Below are positions 1 to 12,400 of a stretch of DNA of 64,000 nucleotides, in pieces; positions within the stretch are counted from its first letter, which is position 1; each line of letters starts with the position of its first letter. Source of the DNA: Onchocerca lupi. Its lineage: Eukaryota; Nematoda; Chromadorea; Rhabditida; Onchocercidae. The stretch is taken from the NCBI GenBank assembly GCA_028564675.1, contig JAOVVO010000188.1:57042-121041 (forward strand). Direction: 5' to 3'. The notes under the pieces are model-generated. The model had not been told where the DNA came from. It did not search any database and was given only the letters and a program-made list of their open reading frames with translations. The position numbers and the translations under genes were made by a program.

Positions 1-417
1 ATTAAATTTACCCAAACATGTGCTACAACGAAACAAACTCTTTCAAGATGAATGATTTATGAATATTATCTTAAAGAGATAAACAAGAAGCTTTACATTC
101 AGTCAAGTCTCAAATTTATACCTTTTTGTGATGCATATTGATTACTACCGTATTGCGCTCTCAGCAATTTCTCACTTTTTCGATCAGGATTTATGAAACT
201 GAAACAGTCAGTTACTCTTTCTTTTACTCAAAAATTATTTCCTCCAACGAATCACAGACATTATCATTGGGAATTACTTAAGTAATCATTTTAATTGTGG
301 TTTATATTTCACGATTTCTGAGTAATGAATTCTTTTTTGAACAATTTCATATTATTGGGATGCGTAGCAAGTTGGTATCTTTCAGATATTTTATCACTCG
401 AATAACAGCCGTTTTTC

Positions 418-423
418 TTTATT
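418..423 (-). terminator. polyadenylation signal for calponin-repeat gene
   Basis: AATAAA on the minus strand, 57 bp downstream of the stop codon of the calponin-repeat exon. Confidence 0.5.
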
Positions 424-479
424 GCACTGATCTAAACTCAGAATATAAAATTGATAAGGATCAGTAATTTTTCAAGTTT

Positions 480-671
480 TTAAAAATTAAATTGGAACCC
501 GAGGTGTTTGTCTTTGGTTACGTTCCATCGTGGCATACCAGGCGCAGTCATACCTTTTTGCGAATCATATTTATTTGTAGCAGCTTGCATCGATAGAAAA
601 GTATCACCGGCTCGAAGTTGTTCTAAATTCCACTTCCGCTTCGACATCTTCTGCTCCTTTTCTGCATTATC
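480..671 (-). CDS. C-terminal exon of a calponin-repeat protein (partial)
   Basis: Only the last exon is visible. On the minus strand an acceptor (TTCATTCTAG) precedes an open frame of 63 residues that ends at TAA 482-480. Near its middle it reads ATNKYDSQKGMTAPGMPR, which matches the calponin-family repeat (TNKxASQxGMTxxGxxR) found in calponin, transgelin and the nematode UNC-87, CPN and OV9-type proteins. These are actin-binding muscle or cytoskeletal proteins. Residues just upstream of the repeat are charged (EKEQKMSKRKW). A minus-strand AATAAA lies at 423-418, about 57 bp past the stop, which supports a 3' end here. The upstream exons, and so the presence of a calponin-homology domain, could not be found at 0.7-7.5 kb; they may be distant or interrupted by the repeat at 1.1-2.5 kb. 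An alternative is a one-repeat small protein starting at the internal ATG 647-645. The family is fairly certain; the exact orthologue is unknown. Confidence 0.72.
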   Translation of the reverse strand, partial: DNAEKEQKMSKRKWNLEQLRAGDTFLSMQAATNKYDSQKGMTAPGMPRWNVTKDKHLGFQFNF

Positions 672-1079
672 CTAGAATGAACATTTGGATCTTTGTTCGA
701 TCAAGAATTACTATTTGCAGAAAATTTGATCTTGAATTTATAATTTTCAACTTTATTTAACTTATTGTTTCATTTCTGAATTATATTATGCTTAACCATC
801 AGTTTTATTTCTACCAACATTAATGTTTTGAATTTTGATTATGAATTTGTTCATCGAATCGAATTCTTAGAATCTGATTCATATTTTAATACTACACTAT
901 TCAAGTTCAAAAACATCCGAATGATCTACTCCATTATTTGCTCCCGTTATTTAGTTTTTATGCTCAAATGCCATATTTGGAAATTGAATTGTTCTTCAAT
1001 TTCTGTTATTTAGTACTATACAAATTGTAAAAAGCAAGTAAAAATAAAAAATTATTAATAGGATTTCTCCATCAGAATT

Positions 1080-2487
1080 TCAAGAAGCAGGGCAAGAATG
1101 TCGAATTGAATGGATGAAAGAAATTGATAATGTCGATCTTCGATCTTCGAAGTAAGGCATGAAATTATTCTTTAAAAATTTCACTAGTTGAACAATATTG
1201 TAGCCAGAACAACAACACGCAATTTGATATGCTTTTGATATCTTATCCTATCAGTTCAGTGAATCATCCGCTCATAAAAATGTACTCCAAAAAGATAGGT
1301 TTGATAATAGTTTGATAATGGCCCAAATCGAAAGGTACTGATAGAATGGTGTGGTTTCAAGCATTCATTGCTAAACAGGTTGTAACTTCTGCTGAACAGC
1401 CAAGCAGAAAGCAAGGCCAAACAATAGGACGAGTAAGCAAGCCTCAGCAAAGAAATGAAAAAGCAGTTAAGGAATGCTCTCCAAAGTAAATCCATTATCA
1501 TAAAAGAATTTCAGACACAAATCTGTATATCTAAAATAAAAAAAATATTGAAACAGACGTAAATAGGCCCGACAACGGAATAAGATTTTTGATAACATGA
1601 AACTTGAAGTACTCAGTAAAGGAACACTTGAAGGAAACATTACAGTAAAAGATGAATGCAAACGGCAAGAGAGATGGTCAAGAAATGAAAGTTTGAGAAG
1701 AATGAATTCATATAGAAAAAGGAACTACAAAAGCTGGAAGTGAGTTTCGCTAAAATTAAATTGCTACACGAAGAAGAAAAGAGATAAATATTGCAAAAAA
1801 GGGAATCTGGTGGGTTTGGATCCGAATGAGGAAAGGTCGCAAACTGAAAATGATGCTATGGGAAAAATTGAAACGTTTATTGCAAATGCAACCAAATGAT
1901 TCATTAGTGATATATTTACTGCATTTTCTTGATCAGAATAGAAAACTGAAATCAGCTGAACTTACCAATAGAAGAAAAAAAAAGCAAAATGAAAAGAAAA
2001 ATATAGGCTGAATTCTTTAGATTTCAGAGGAATGTGAGTCATTTGAACTTCAACGCGGGGAAGTGAAAAGTCGATGAAAAATATTGGAAATGAAAGAGTT
2101 AGCCAAAGTTATGGATAAGATGGACTATCGTGGCGAATCAAGCAGATAAATAAAAGCAGTAATAATTCAATCTCGAAATGATCAACAACAACTTCAATAA
2201 CTCTGAATGGTCAGCAGAGCATGTGCTCCACAAAATGAGTTACAAAAACGTGTGCGGTAAACATGAAGTGCACAAGGAATATTCAAATTGTGTTAAAACA
2301 ATGGAAATGAAGCTGGCTGAGAAAGCCGAGAAGCAAACCAAATTGCTTTTGTAATTACACCTTAAGATGACGTTCCTCATAGATGACTAGAATCGTAGTT
2401 GGCGGAAAAGCTTTTATGACGAGCAATGAAATTAAAGACATAAAGTTGAACCTTTTTTACAATATTTAATTGTCGACGAAGATGATG
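1080..2487 (+). pseudogene. Decayed gene-like dispersed repeat, copy A
   Basis: Non-coding now, with many stops and frame breaks, but it keeps traces of a gene. A short open stretch (GQECRIEWMKEIDNVDLRSS) is followed by a canonical-looking 52-nt intron (GTAAGG..TTGTAG, about 1152-1203). Downstream are lysine- and glutamate-rich coiled-coil-like fragments. The same arrangement occurs at 31740-32789 in the same orientation. Upstream parts of the two copies are visibly homologous but well diverged. The last 425 bp (2063-2487) differ from copy B by only three substitutions and no indels. I do not recognise the protein family. The copy may be an old gene duplicate or a piece of a mobile element; no terminal repeats were found. 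Confidence 0.55.
2063..2487 (+). repeat. 425-bp near-identical repeat patch (copy A)
   Basis: Matches 32365-32789 with three substitutions that I can see (T/C in CTAT/CCGTGG, T/C in AGCAGT/CAATA, A/G in ACATAA/GAG) and equal length. Flanking sequence on the left is only loosely similar, and on the right the match ends abruptly after GACGAAGATGATG. No long reading frame crosses it. Confidence 0.9.
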
Positions 2488-4618
2488 GTTAATACAATAA
2501 AGACTAATATGTTTCTAAAAAAATGGGACGAAAATTATCTTTGATTCAGAGAGCAGAATGATTTAATTACTAGTTGGTAAGTTATAATAAAAGGCTGTGA
2601 AAAACGAAGAGAAATAATTGTCATTGTAAAATAATAACAATAAAAGAAATGATAAAAATAGGCATCATATCAATATCATGATTAAGAGATAATAAAACCA
2701 GCCTCCATAATGTCAGCAATTCCTGGACTGAAAGCACAGATACGTTGCTGGAACCTCACCGGATTGAAGTTTGCTTTCACTGGTAACTGTCGGGGTGAAG
2801 AGACTGAACACTGTCAAGCTTGAGCTTACTGCTTGTTTTCCACTTCACTTTATTTGATAATGACTGAGTAAGTTAGGTAGTTTGCTTTGAAGACTGTGGA
2901 CAAGATAAATAGATGGGAAGGGATAGGAAGAGTTGGTGATTTTATGTTAATACAATCAGAACAGAAGTCTCGATGGTAGATTTGAAAAATTCTTGAGTTT
3001 GAAATGCTAACAGTAAAGAGTTTAGCGAGCAGAAGGAGCCAAAGGATAGAGAAATGATGATTGTTGGAAAAACTAGTTCAGAGTAAAGTTGCAGCTATCT
3101 TTAATGATTACTTAGCATAAGTTTTCTTTTCCAGTTAACCTCACTGTCACCAGCAGTACCAACAGAAATGTCATCAGTATGAATAGAAATGATGTAAAGA
3201 GGATTCTGTCGCATCGAATTTTCCATTTTATTATTGTAACAAATGGAACTGTTGTACTGTACGAAAAAAAGAAAAAGAAACAAAAATCTTATGTTTTATT
3301 GTAATTTTTTTGCATTTGCCGCCATGACATAAAAATCAGAGCGGATAAACGCATTCGGAATTGCTATTCAAAGAGAAATAGTGAAAAGGTCTAAAACAAG
3401 CCAAAAAACGCCAGATAGTAACAGGCTAATCAGTCTAGTTAAACAAAATGCTTTATGATTAATTTCGCGAAAATTTTTTTAAGAACATAGGATCAGCTAT
3501 AATATCGGATAATTCGAAGATTATAAGAAAATTTGTGCCGATAAATGAGTTTTATTGTTGTTTAATTTTCTTAGAAAGGTATTCAATGGTATATGTATTC
3601 AGTGGTATAATTTTATGTATTCAATGGTATAATTAGGCTCAATTTATGAAACAAATCCAGATTAAAAAATTTGTAATAAAAAAAAAATTCCTTTGATTCG
3701 CAGATGAAAGCATTTTGACCCATTTTCTCTGCCACAGTTTTTAAAATTTTCTTTGCTTTTGAAGAAAATCATGAATATGTCAGCAATGACACTTAAACTA
3801 CACCATGAGTTAAAAGTCATAGAATAGCTTTGAAAGACATTATATAATCTTGTAGAGCATTCCATTAACTTTGCGATAAATAAATACTTACAGGACATTT
3901 TTTTTTAGAAAAGTTTGAAAAAATGAGAAATTAATTTAAGCAAGGAAAATTCGAACTTTTTGTCTTCAACGAAATTGCAAAGAAAAACCCATGACTTATT
4001 AAGCACGTTGTGTACTAGAGCTAAGACTTTTCTAAAAAGTATTTTATAAATTTTTCAAGTAATTTTCACCTATCAAATAAATAATCTCAGTATAAGTGTA
4101 GTTTAAATGTAATATTTAAGCTGCTTCAGTGGCTAATTAAAAGCTTAATAAGTGCAGAAAAATATAATTATTTACATTGCGGAAATCAAATTAAAAAAAA
4201 CCTTTATCGCGTTGAAAATGGGATACGGTCGGTATCTCTTTAATTGAATATACTTTGAATTAAGTTATTTCACCTTTCGCTTTCTTATCCGACAATAATA
4301 GTAATGACATGGAGAATTTTTCAAGTATTAAATCACACGCCTCATTTAGAGCTTTCAAAATTCGTTATTTCAGTGCAACTAGTCTCTCCGAAAGCGTCAG
4401 CTCTTTCCATACAAATGTCTACAGCTTATCGGATCTCATGTAAGAATTTAAATTTAAATCGAGTACCTAAAAAGTTTTCTTAAATCATGTTTTTTTTTTT
4501 TTAAAGAGTACTGATGTTGCTTGAAGCAAAAAGTATTATGTGCTACTCTGACCAAGTTCATAATTAGGTCATAAGATGCTGCTAAAATATGATGCTTCTT
4601 GCTGAAATGTGATGTTTA
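2488..4618. other. Intergenic; no gene seen
   Basis: AT-rich sequence without a recognisable gene. It contains a degenerate tandem repeat at 3579-3633 (units around TATTCAATGGTATA) and two short exon-like stretches that I could not place: one at about 2709-2822 and one flanked by splice-like sites at about 4374-4440. Confidence 0.4.
3579..3633. repeat. Imperfect tandem repeat
   Basis: Three copies of a TATTCA(A/G)TGGTATA-like unit separated by short variable spacers. Confidence 0.7.
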
Positions 4619-4855
4619 TTAACCTCTCGAAATTTTGATTCTGTCTGTCCCACCAATAATTAATTTTTTTTCAATTGTAAATTTGGAGACATTATTAGTA
4701 ATATCAATTAAATAACATTCAGGGGTGCTTGTTTGCTTGGCATTGTTTACTGGATCAAATGCTTTACGTGGGGCTTTATTCAGAACAGGAAAAAGGCTCT
4801 GGCGATTTGGCGAATATGATTCAGATATGAATTTATTCAAACCGCATAGATCAAC
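4619..4855 (-). CDS. Possible terminal exon of an unidentified protein
   Basis: On the minus strand an open frame of about 78 residues ends at TAA 4621-4619. It has a protein-like composition (for example NRQSLFPVLNKAPRKAFDPV, then TPECYLIDITNNVSKF). A weak acceptor (ATTCAAG) lies at its upstream end, and an AATAAA overlaps the stop (4620-4615). No family recognised and no partner exon found between here and nhr-91. It could be a true 3' exon of a gene whose other exons I cannot see, or a chance frame. Confidence 0.3.
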   Translation of the reverse strand, partial: VDLCGLNKFISESYSPNRQSLFPVLNKAPRKAFDPVNNAKQTSTPECYLIDITNNVSKFTIEKKLIIGGTDRIKISRG

Positions 4856-7556
4856 ACTTGAATTGGTGAGTTTTATTTAGAGTTTTTTTACTGACGAAAT
4901 TCTGATTTCCGATAGTTTCATAAATTTTAAGCATAATTTCTACTAAAAAAATGTCTTCATTTGACAAACATAAGTATTGATTTACATTCGTTCCGAATAA
5001 GTACCAATTTTTGAGAACTTTTGAGATCGACCAGTTAGTTTAAAGTATATATTATCCTAAGAATAGTTAGTTTAAAAAGCTTCCAGTTTAAGTTTTCCCT
5101 AAATTCCATATTTATTTTTGTTGAAGAATTAAGCATGGATGTATCGTTGTAGTAGTAGATTTTCTATTCCAGCCTGGAAAGCTATTCATGATGTTTTAAA
5201 TACATGGTGTTCTATTGAATAATTTGAATTCTTCATACCGCTAATCTTGAGACACGCTAAAAATTAAGAGCCTCTTTAATTTCTATAAAATCTTACTAAC
5301 TGATAATTTCAATTATATAATTGTATTCAATTGAAATTATCAACATCCAGAAAGAGCTTACTGTCATAAAGCTGTCAGAAAATTGTCTGAGCAGGTCAAA
5401 GTACATATTTTAGAGTGATGCAATAGATTACAATAACGGAAATCGGGATGCTATGTCAAATATACGCGGTGTCAAGAAAACATTTTACCTGAAGTAATCA
5501 TTGCAGTGATTATATCATTATTTATTAATTAAAATAAATGAATTTGTAAAAGTCGTAATAGCTTAAGACTTTTGAGCTTGAGTATCCGTTTATTAGTTTT
5601 ATGGATTGACACCCGCTTTGGAGTTCATTAACAATTACTACCATTTTAATATATTTACTTAATTTTATCTTAAATACTTTGATGCCACACGTTAGGTTTG
5701 GGTATCAAAGTGCGAATGCTGTTTTTACTTATATCGACTGGTCAAGACTGATTAATGGTTCTAATTTCAAATTTGAAGAAAAATATTGAAAAATCTGCAA
5801 ATGATTCTATTTATCACAAATCGAAGCATTGCATCCTTCACCAATACATTATACAAATGCTAATAGTTTGCAAAACATATAAGTCTTTTTTAAGGAAATT
5901 GCTTAACTATACTAAGACTAGCCTATTGTATTTCAGCTTGGAAACAGAAAATTTGAGGAAAAATTTAATCAATTTAATTAATAAAAATTTAATTATTGAA
6001 CATATTAATAACGACTTATACGCTCTCTGAATCATTTTCAACGTAGTTACTCTGGACATCAGGACTCCTAAAGATCATTTTTGAAAGTTTTCCAAAAAGA
6101 TGCCACATCATTAACAAAAAAAAACATTTTACTGTTAGTTAAGGCTGCCAGTGGTCAGAATCATCAAATGCCCTTAATGTCATTTCATGCCGCTAAAAAT
6201 ATCAAAAGATAGAAATCAATTTTTTTTTATTGGAAATAATACACAATAGCAAAAGTAAAATTTAGTTTTTTTTGGCTGATAATTTAATAGAAAGACAAAA
6301 AAGGACTTCTCAAAAGAAATTTCCTACAACTTCAATAAATATTGAAAAATAAGAGAATAAATCGGGTTTTTTGAAAATATAATTTCATCAAAGAAGTCCT
6401 TTTCGATGTATTGCAAAATGAAATACTTGCAAATTTCTAGGCCTCTACAGTGAATACAGAGAAACCGGATACGGACTAGAGGTACGGTAGCTAAAGAAAA
6501 ATCAAATTAACATGAACACATTATCACTACTTTCTAATTCGCAAAAGCACTACAATCAGTGTCATACACTAATGAAAATAAGCAGAAATCATGTCCAATG
6601 ACTTATAAAAATTGCAAATAATACAAAATCTTCAAGTCGATTCGAAATATATGAAAATTCGAAAAACAAATTCTATATTTTCCACTTTCAAAAATATGGT
6701 CAAACACATATCAAAATTCTCGAAAGAGTACATTCCTCAGAAATATGCAAATAGTATTTCAGAAATTCTGCTTCTTATTTATAAAACAAAAGAATGATGA
6801 TTTTATTAATTGGAAATTCAGGAATTCGAGAAAAATGATTGTCCATATTCCGTAGAATGACAAAGATATTATCTTCCTAACAATCTCAACTATAAAGAAT
6901 CACAATTGCTTTTTTTTTTTTTCAAATATAGACTAGCACATAGTGGACTTCATGATCTTGCAGTTTTAGGTTACCAAAAATTTTTACTGAGTATTAGATA
7001 TTACAGTAATGGATTAAAAGAAAATTCCTCTTTTCCAAATCGTAAGTCTCCTGCAGAAAGAAAAACTAGTTTAATATTAAAACAAAGGATTTACATTATC
7101 AGCATCTAACTTTCAATTTCTTGTATTGCTCTAAAGGCAAACACCTTTGTAGCTTACAGGGCGAAGCAATTGAAAAAGACAATTCTGATCAATCAAAATT
7201 ACTCGTGATAAACGACGGGTCTAGGCTCAGGCTGTTGATGAAAGACTTTTCGGGCACTCATTCAATAATAAAAATGACAATATAAACAAAAGTGTGAGGC
7301 AGTATTATTGCACTTCATACAACTGAGTGAATCAAACTTTAAAAAAGATAACGAACGAGTCTTCAAGATTATGTGATTAATTAATAAAGTGAAAAAGTGC
7401 GATCAAATTAGGATGCGATAATTAAATAATTGACTTTATAACCATAAATTTGATCTGCATTGTGAAAACATTGGGAGTTTCTTGACTTTCCGATTATAAG
7501 AGATTATTTTCCACATGATATATGATTCGGAAGGCTGTTCTGTGGAAAGCAAACTT
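4856..7556. other. Intergenic; no gene seen
   Basis: Very AT-rich. The short frames here lack protein-like composition and consistent splice sites. It is the 3' flank of the minus-strand receptor gene. Confidence 0.5.
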
Positions 7557-9376
7557 CTAACAGCTGCTTGTCGCATTCAATTCTTCCTCGTAATCAGTGG
7601 CAGTGGCGGAAGGACGATATGATAACGGTGATAGTATTACTCGGACTTCTGCGCCACCATCGATTCGCTGTGGATTTTTGCAAATCAAGAAAGGGACGTA
7701 GAACATCTTGCTATGTAACAGTACCGATGATGCAGAATGTAGCATTGGTAACCTATAATGATCAAGTTTTAAATGTACATTCAAAAGTATTACTGTATAT
7801 TATATTTTAAAAATCAATTAACATGTACATTTTCTACACCATGAAATGACCATCACTAACCATATGAATTCTAAAGTTTTAAGACCTTTTAACAATATAA
7901 ATAAAATAAACCATGTTAAGATGTCAGTTAGCCGTGCGCCATTTTCATGTTGACTGAGATGTATTTGCAATGCCTTCACGAACTGATCCTGTATTACGGA
8001 TACTTTTCGGATGTAGACATTTCGCACCATCGATTCTTTCATATCGATAGCTGCTTCATCTAAAAGCCAAAGAAATAATTGATATAACTTGAGATAATAA
8101 AACTAGTGTATTAGCTCGGACTCAGTTATATTCTTACTCTCAGTTCTTACTGTTATTATCTTGCAAAAAGGATTAAAACAATATTTTACTTCAATTCTAA
8201 TGTCGTAAATAAGTCGTAAATAAAAACTGACATATATGCATCAAGAGAATAAAGAAATGATTTTGCATTAGAAGATGAAAAAGAAATGAGTTCTTTTGCC
8301 CAGAATGAAGACAGGATCGATTCGGTCCAGAATGCCTTAATCAAATATGTGACTGATGGTGTTACGAATCTTAGAATTAGAAAGATACAATGGGATTCTC
8401 AGCCCTTTCCTGCAAGATCGTTTTATTACTACTATTACTTGAATAATTTTCCTACATCATTCATAAGTCAAGAACCAGCTTTCTTTGAAGAAGATTTCCC
8501 ATTTGATATTATTATCATCATGACAATCTGGTTTAACATATGATCTTTTCAGCCCCTTAAGTTTCGAATAAATAGATAAGAATTGTTATTTCTTACTGCA
8601 TTCAGGGACAGAAAACGAGAACTCGTTCCTTTCTTTCTTCCATTTTTAAAGAAAGAAGAATTTTTAAAAAACCGGAAATACTCAAAATAATATATCAATA
8701 ATCAAAAATAATTTTATTTTGACTTATTCATCTAGTATGCTAGAATCAGAAAAAGACATGAAATATTAGAATCATAATCATTCAAATATAACAAACCGCA
8801 ACTGTGAGGTGTGTAGTGCAATAGAGTGATAGCTTTCAAGCAAACATACGCCTCCAAAGTAATTTTCAAACGACTGAATGAATGAAGTAAAGCTGTGAAT
8901 TTTTCGACCAGAGGTGAGGCCTCCCTAGAACATAGTTGGAAGATGATAATAATTGTTAAAATGATAGCAATACTGTTCAGATATCGATATCGATAGTCAT
9001 CTCTGTTATTTCAAATACCACAATATCAACTTCTACTACTCAGTAATGCTGGACTGAATTAACATTTCCATAATGTATCATTCTTGTCAATCTAGTTTAG
9101 ACTTTCTTTCTACAATCTCTTTGATTTCGTAAAGACCAACGAACTTGTTGACATGCTCCAGCGGTATATGCTTCCCCATGACGGCACACAACCGTTTCTG
9201 CAGTAATTGTAGATTGACAGATGAATCAGAAAAAGATACTTCTTCGCTATCGTCAGTAGTTGTTGAACTGACTGGCAAATTATCTTGATTGGAAGCTCGT
9301 GTTGAAGCAGCATAAAAGCAGGCCGACAACAATACCTGGAATCTTTGCATTCAGTTGAGAATGATTTGATGCTGCA

Positions 9377-9409
<33 letters not shown>

Positions 9410-12400
9410 GCGTAGCTAAGCAAAATTTCTTTTTTATGATTGCAAATCTTCAATGCATGAACATAAATTACAATTTAAATAAGTAAAATAATCATAAATG
9501 TATTATATATTTAATATCCAGACCAATTCAGCCCATCGTTGTGTTAGCAGATGAGTGTGTACTTCTACAGGTAATTCGTGATAGAACGGTAGCATCTTGG
9601 TCCATTCCACCAGCTGTTCAACAATTTCATCACCGATTCTTGACAACCTCTGACATGCGGGGATCGTTGAATCACTAATACGTGATCCCAACTGTTGCGC
9701 TATCCGCAAACCTTTCAGATTGATTAGTTTTTCGATATGATCTATTTCAATCAGTTCCTAGAAGAGACAAATTACTTTTTTGCATGTTTAAGTAAAAGAA
9801 TTGATCAAATCTGAAAAATTTGCCGCAATTAAAGTAAAACAGAATTACATCTGTACTAATGTAATCAGAAGCATCTATAAATCACTTCCGAAAAATTGAC
9901 TTTTTTTCTTTTTTTTAAAATTCATCTGCAAACAAATGGGTACAAACAATAGAAAACAATCCATGGCTCGTAATAACTAAATTATTTAATTTCAGAAGCT
10001 ATATCGCCTCAGACGGATTGTTAATTTCATTCGTTTGGTATAATTATATAAATTTATATTAAATCTATATAAATAAAAATGTAAATGTTCGTTGTGGCTT
10101 TTGGCACAATGTTTTAAATTCTTCACCAATCGCTTTGAAAATTTGACACAACTTTGCATTAGAATAGGCGCATGTTTTTATTTAGTCACAGCTACTTTTT
10201 TTATCTGCCGTAAGGATAAACATGCATACCGCCAAAACGCTGTAAAGATAAATATGTTTCCCGCCAAAATACCCCCCTTAAAAGATAAACGAAGTGAGAT
10301 CAACTAATCTTTGATTCACTGATACACAACAGTCGACAATTAATCTATATCTATTCTAAATAGATAAGAATTTAAATGTTCGTTGTGGCTTTTTACACGA
10401 CATTTCAAATTCTTCACCGATTGATTTGAAAATTTAGAACAACAATCCATTCAGATAGGCGTGTTTTTATATAAATATAACTACTTTTTTTTTAAACTGT
10501 TAAACCTGTGAGAATAGGAGTAAATGAGCAGACATTTTTATTTATATAGATTAGCTGGACGGCCATGCGAAGTATGGCAGGGTATTGCTAGTGAAAATAT
10601 ATAACATTTTTAGGAGTAATGAATGAATTATTGAAAAATGAAAATTTCTTCTTGGGCATTAAATGAAAAAGATTACATCACTTTAAAGTCTGAAGACTAG
10701 TCAAACAGTGACAGAATTAAGGAAAAAAAAGTACCCAATATGTCCAAGAAACTTAAGAAATAATATCATAAATATAAAGATCGTAATTAGAATACCAGCT
10801 TATTATCGACGGTTGCTCAAGGACGAATTGTATTTTATTGGAAGAAAAAGACCAGAAAAATTGCTTCTACAATTAGTGATGTGTACGCAAATTCAATTCG
10901 GATTACGCTATCTATTATTTTATTTCCTTTTTCTTATGAACTAGTTAAATCCATGTATTTCTCATTTATCTTAGCTAATGCTGAAAACCAAGAGTTTTAT
11001 AAAATGAAGAAAAGAATTTTTTTTAAAATGAATTTTTTTATGAAATTGCAATCAAAATTAAAGTAAAAAAATGGCGGAAGTGGATTGAAAGACAACAGTA
11101 TCTCAATTTTCAACGATTCAATCAATGCTAGGTAAAAATGATCGTTATACGTCAAAGTTACTACTAGAATTCAAGAGATGGATAGCTTTGTTATGGCTTT
11201 CTCGTTAATTACATTAACAAATCTTAATGACCCGTAAGCAATGCCCGGTCTTTTATTAATGAAATGAGTTAGAAATATTTATAGAGCAAAGAACATTTAG
11301 AGACGAACTGAAGATTTTCACACATCGAATCATATAAAAATTTTTTTGCTTAACTGGACACGTAAGGAGCGCCTTTGAACAAAATTAACATTTTAATTGA
11401 AATAAATATTTATGAGGTTCAAGGATCGCCGAAGATCTCATATAACCGTTATAATTATAATACTGAGAAAGTGATCGTTTTAGAAGACATATTGTCCCAA
11501 AGACATAATCAATTCGATCATAACAAATCTTACTATTAAAATTTTTTGAAAAAAGATGCTCATGTAAATGGTCTCTATGAAAATGGAAATTAAAATCCAA
11601 GCATTCGGTCCCAGAAAATCAAAATAATTTTTACCGTTTATGCAGCTATCGGTAGAATAAAATTCAGATATATATCAACTGTTATAATCATTTTTCAAAA
11701 TCTTTTGGAAAAAACAGAATATTTTGACAAAAGTAGTATAAGATGTCCGATGATCAACTATCACGAAAATATGTTTATCCAAAAATTTCGATAACAAAAC
11801 AACTTGCTTAGGAAAGATAAAAAACAAAAATTAAATCGGTAGTATGTAAAATCGATTTAGTGTAAAGGATTACAGCTCTTTGATTCACATTAGTTTGACG
11901 CTCTAGGAATTAAATTAAATGCAATAGAAGTATTTAGACTGTTGACAAGGACACTTTTACATAACTGGGTTATCTCATAATTAAGCAAGCAATTCCAGTC
12001 ATATATATATATATATATATATATAAATTAGATTGTCTTCTAAAATAAATTCTTGAAATCAAAGACTATTATTACTCATTCAACCGACCTCTTTATGATT
12101 AGCACTTTATTTTTATCTGCTGTTTAGATAAAAAAGAAGCACGAGTATGATGCAATTCCTAAAATAAGATAATATTAGAATTTAACAAAAAATCAAGAAT
12201 TCAATTGCTACCTGTATGAGATTTTTGTTACGAGTAGGAAAAGGAGATCTGCTTAAGGCATATTGAACGGCTATCCTACTACTACAGCCAGTCGTTGGCG
12301 GTATTTCTTCATTTTTGATAACACTTTCTTTGGCCGATAAATTAAGAGGTTCGGTGCTCGGTTGTATATCAGGTGTTGATGTACCCAAAGGTGGACTTTG

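Noticed and set aside
9087..9102. In-frame end KSKLD-stop as the C-terminus of the nuclear receptor
   Set aside because: Splicing at GAAAGAA A|GTCTAA joins in phase to exons with helix 8 (AYVCLKAITLL) and helices 9-12, completing the ligand-binding domain.
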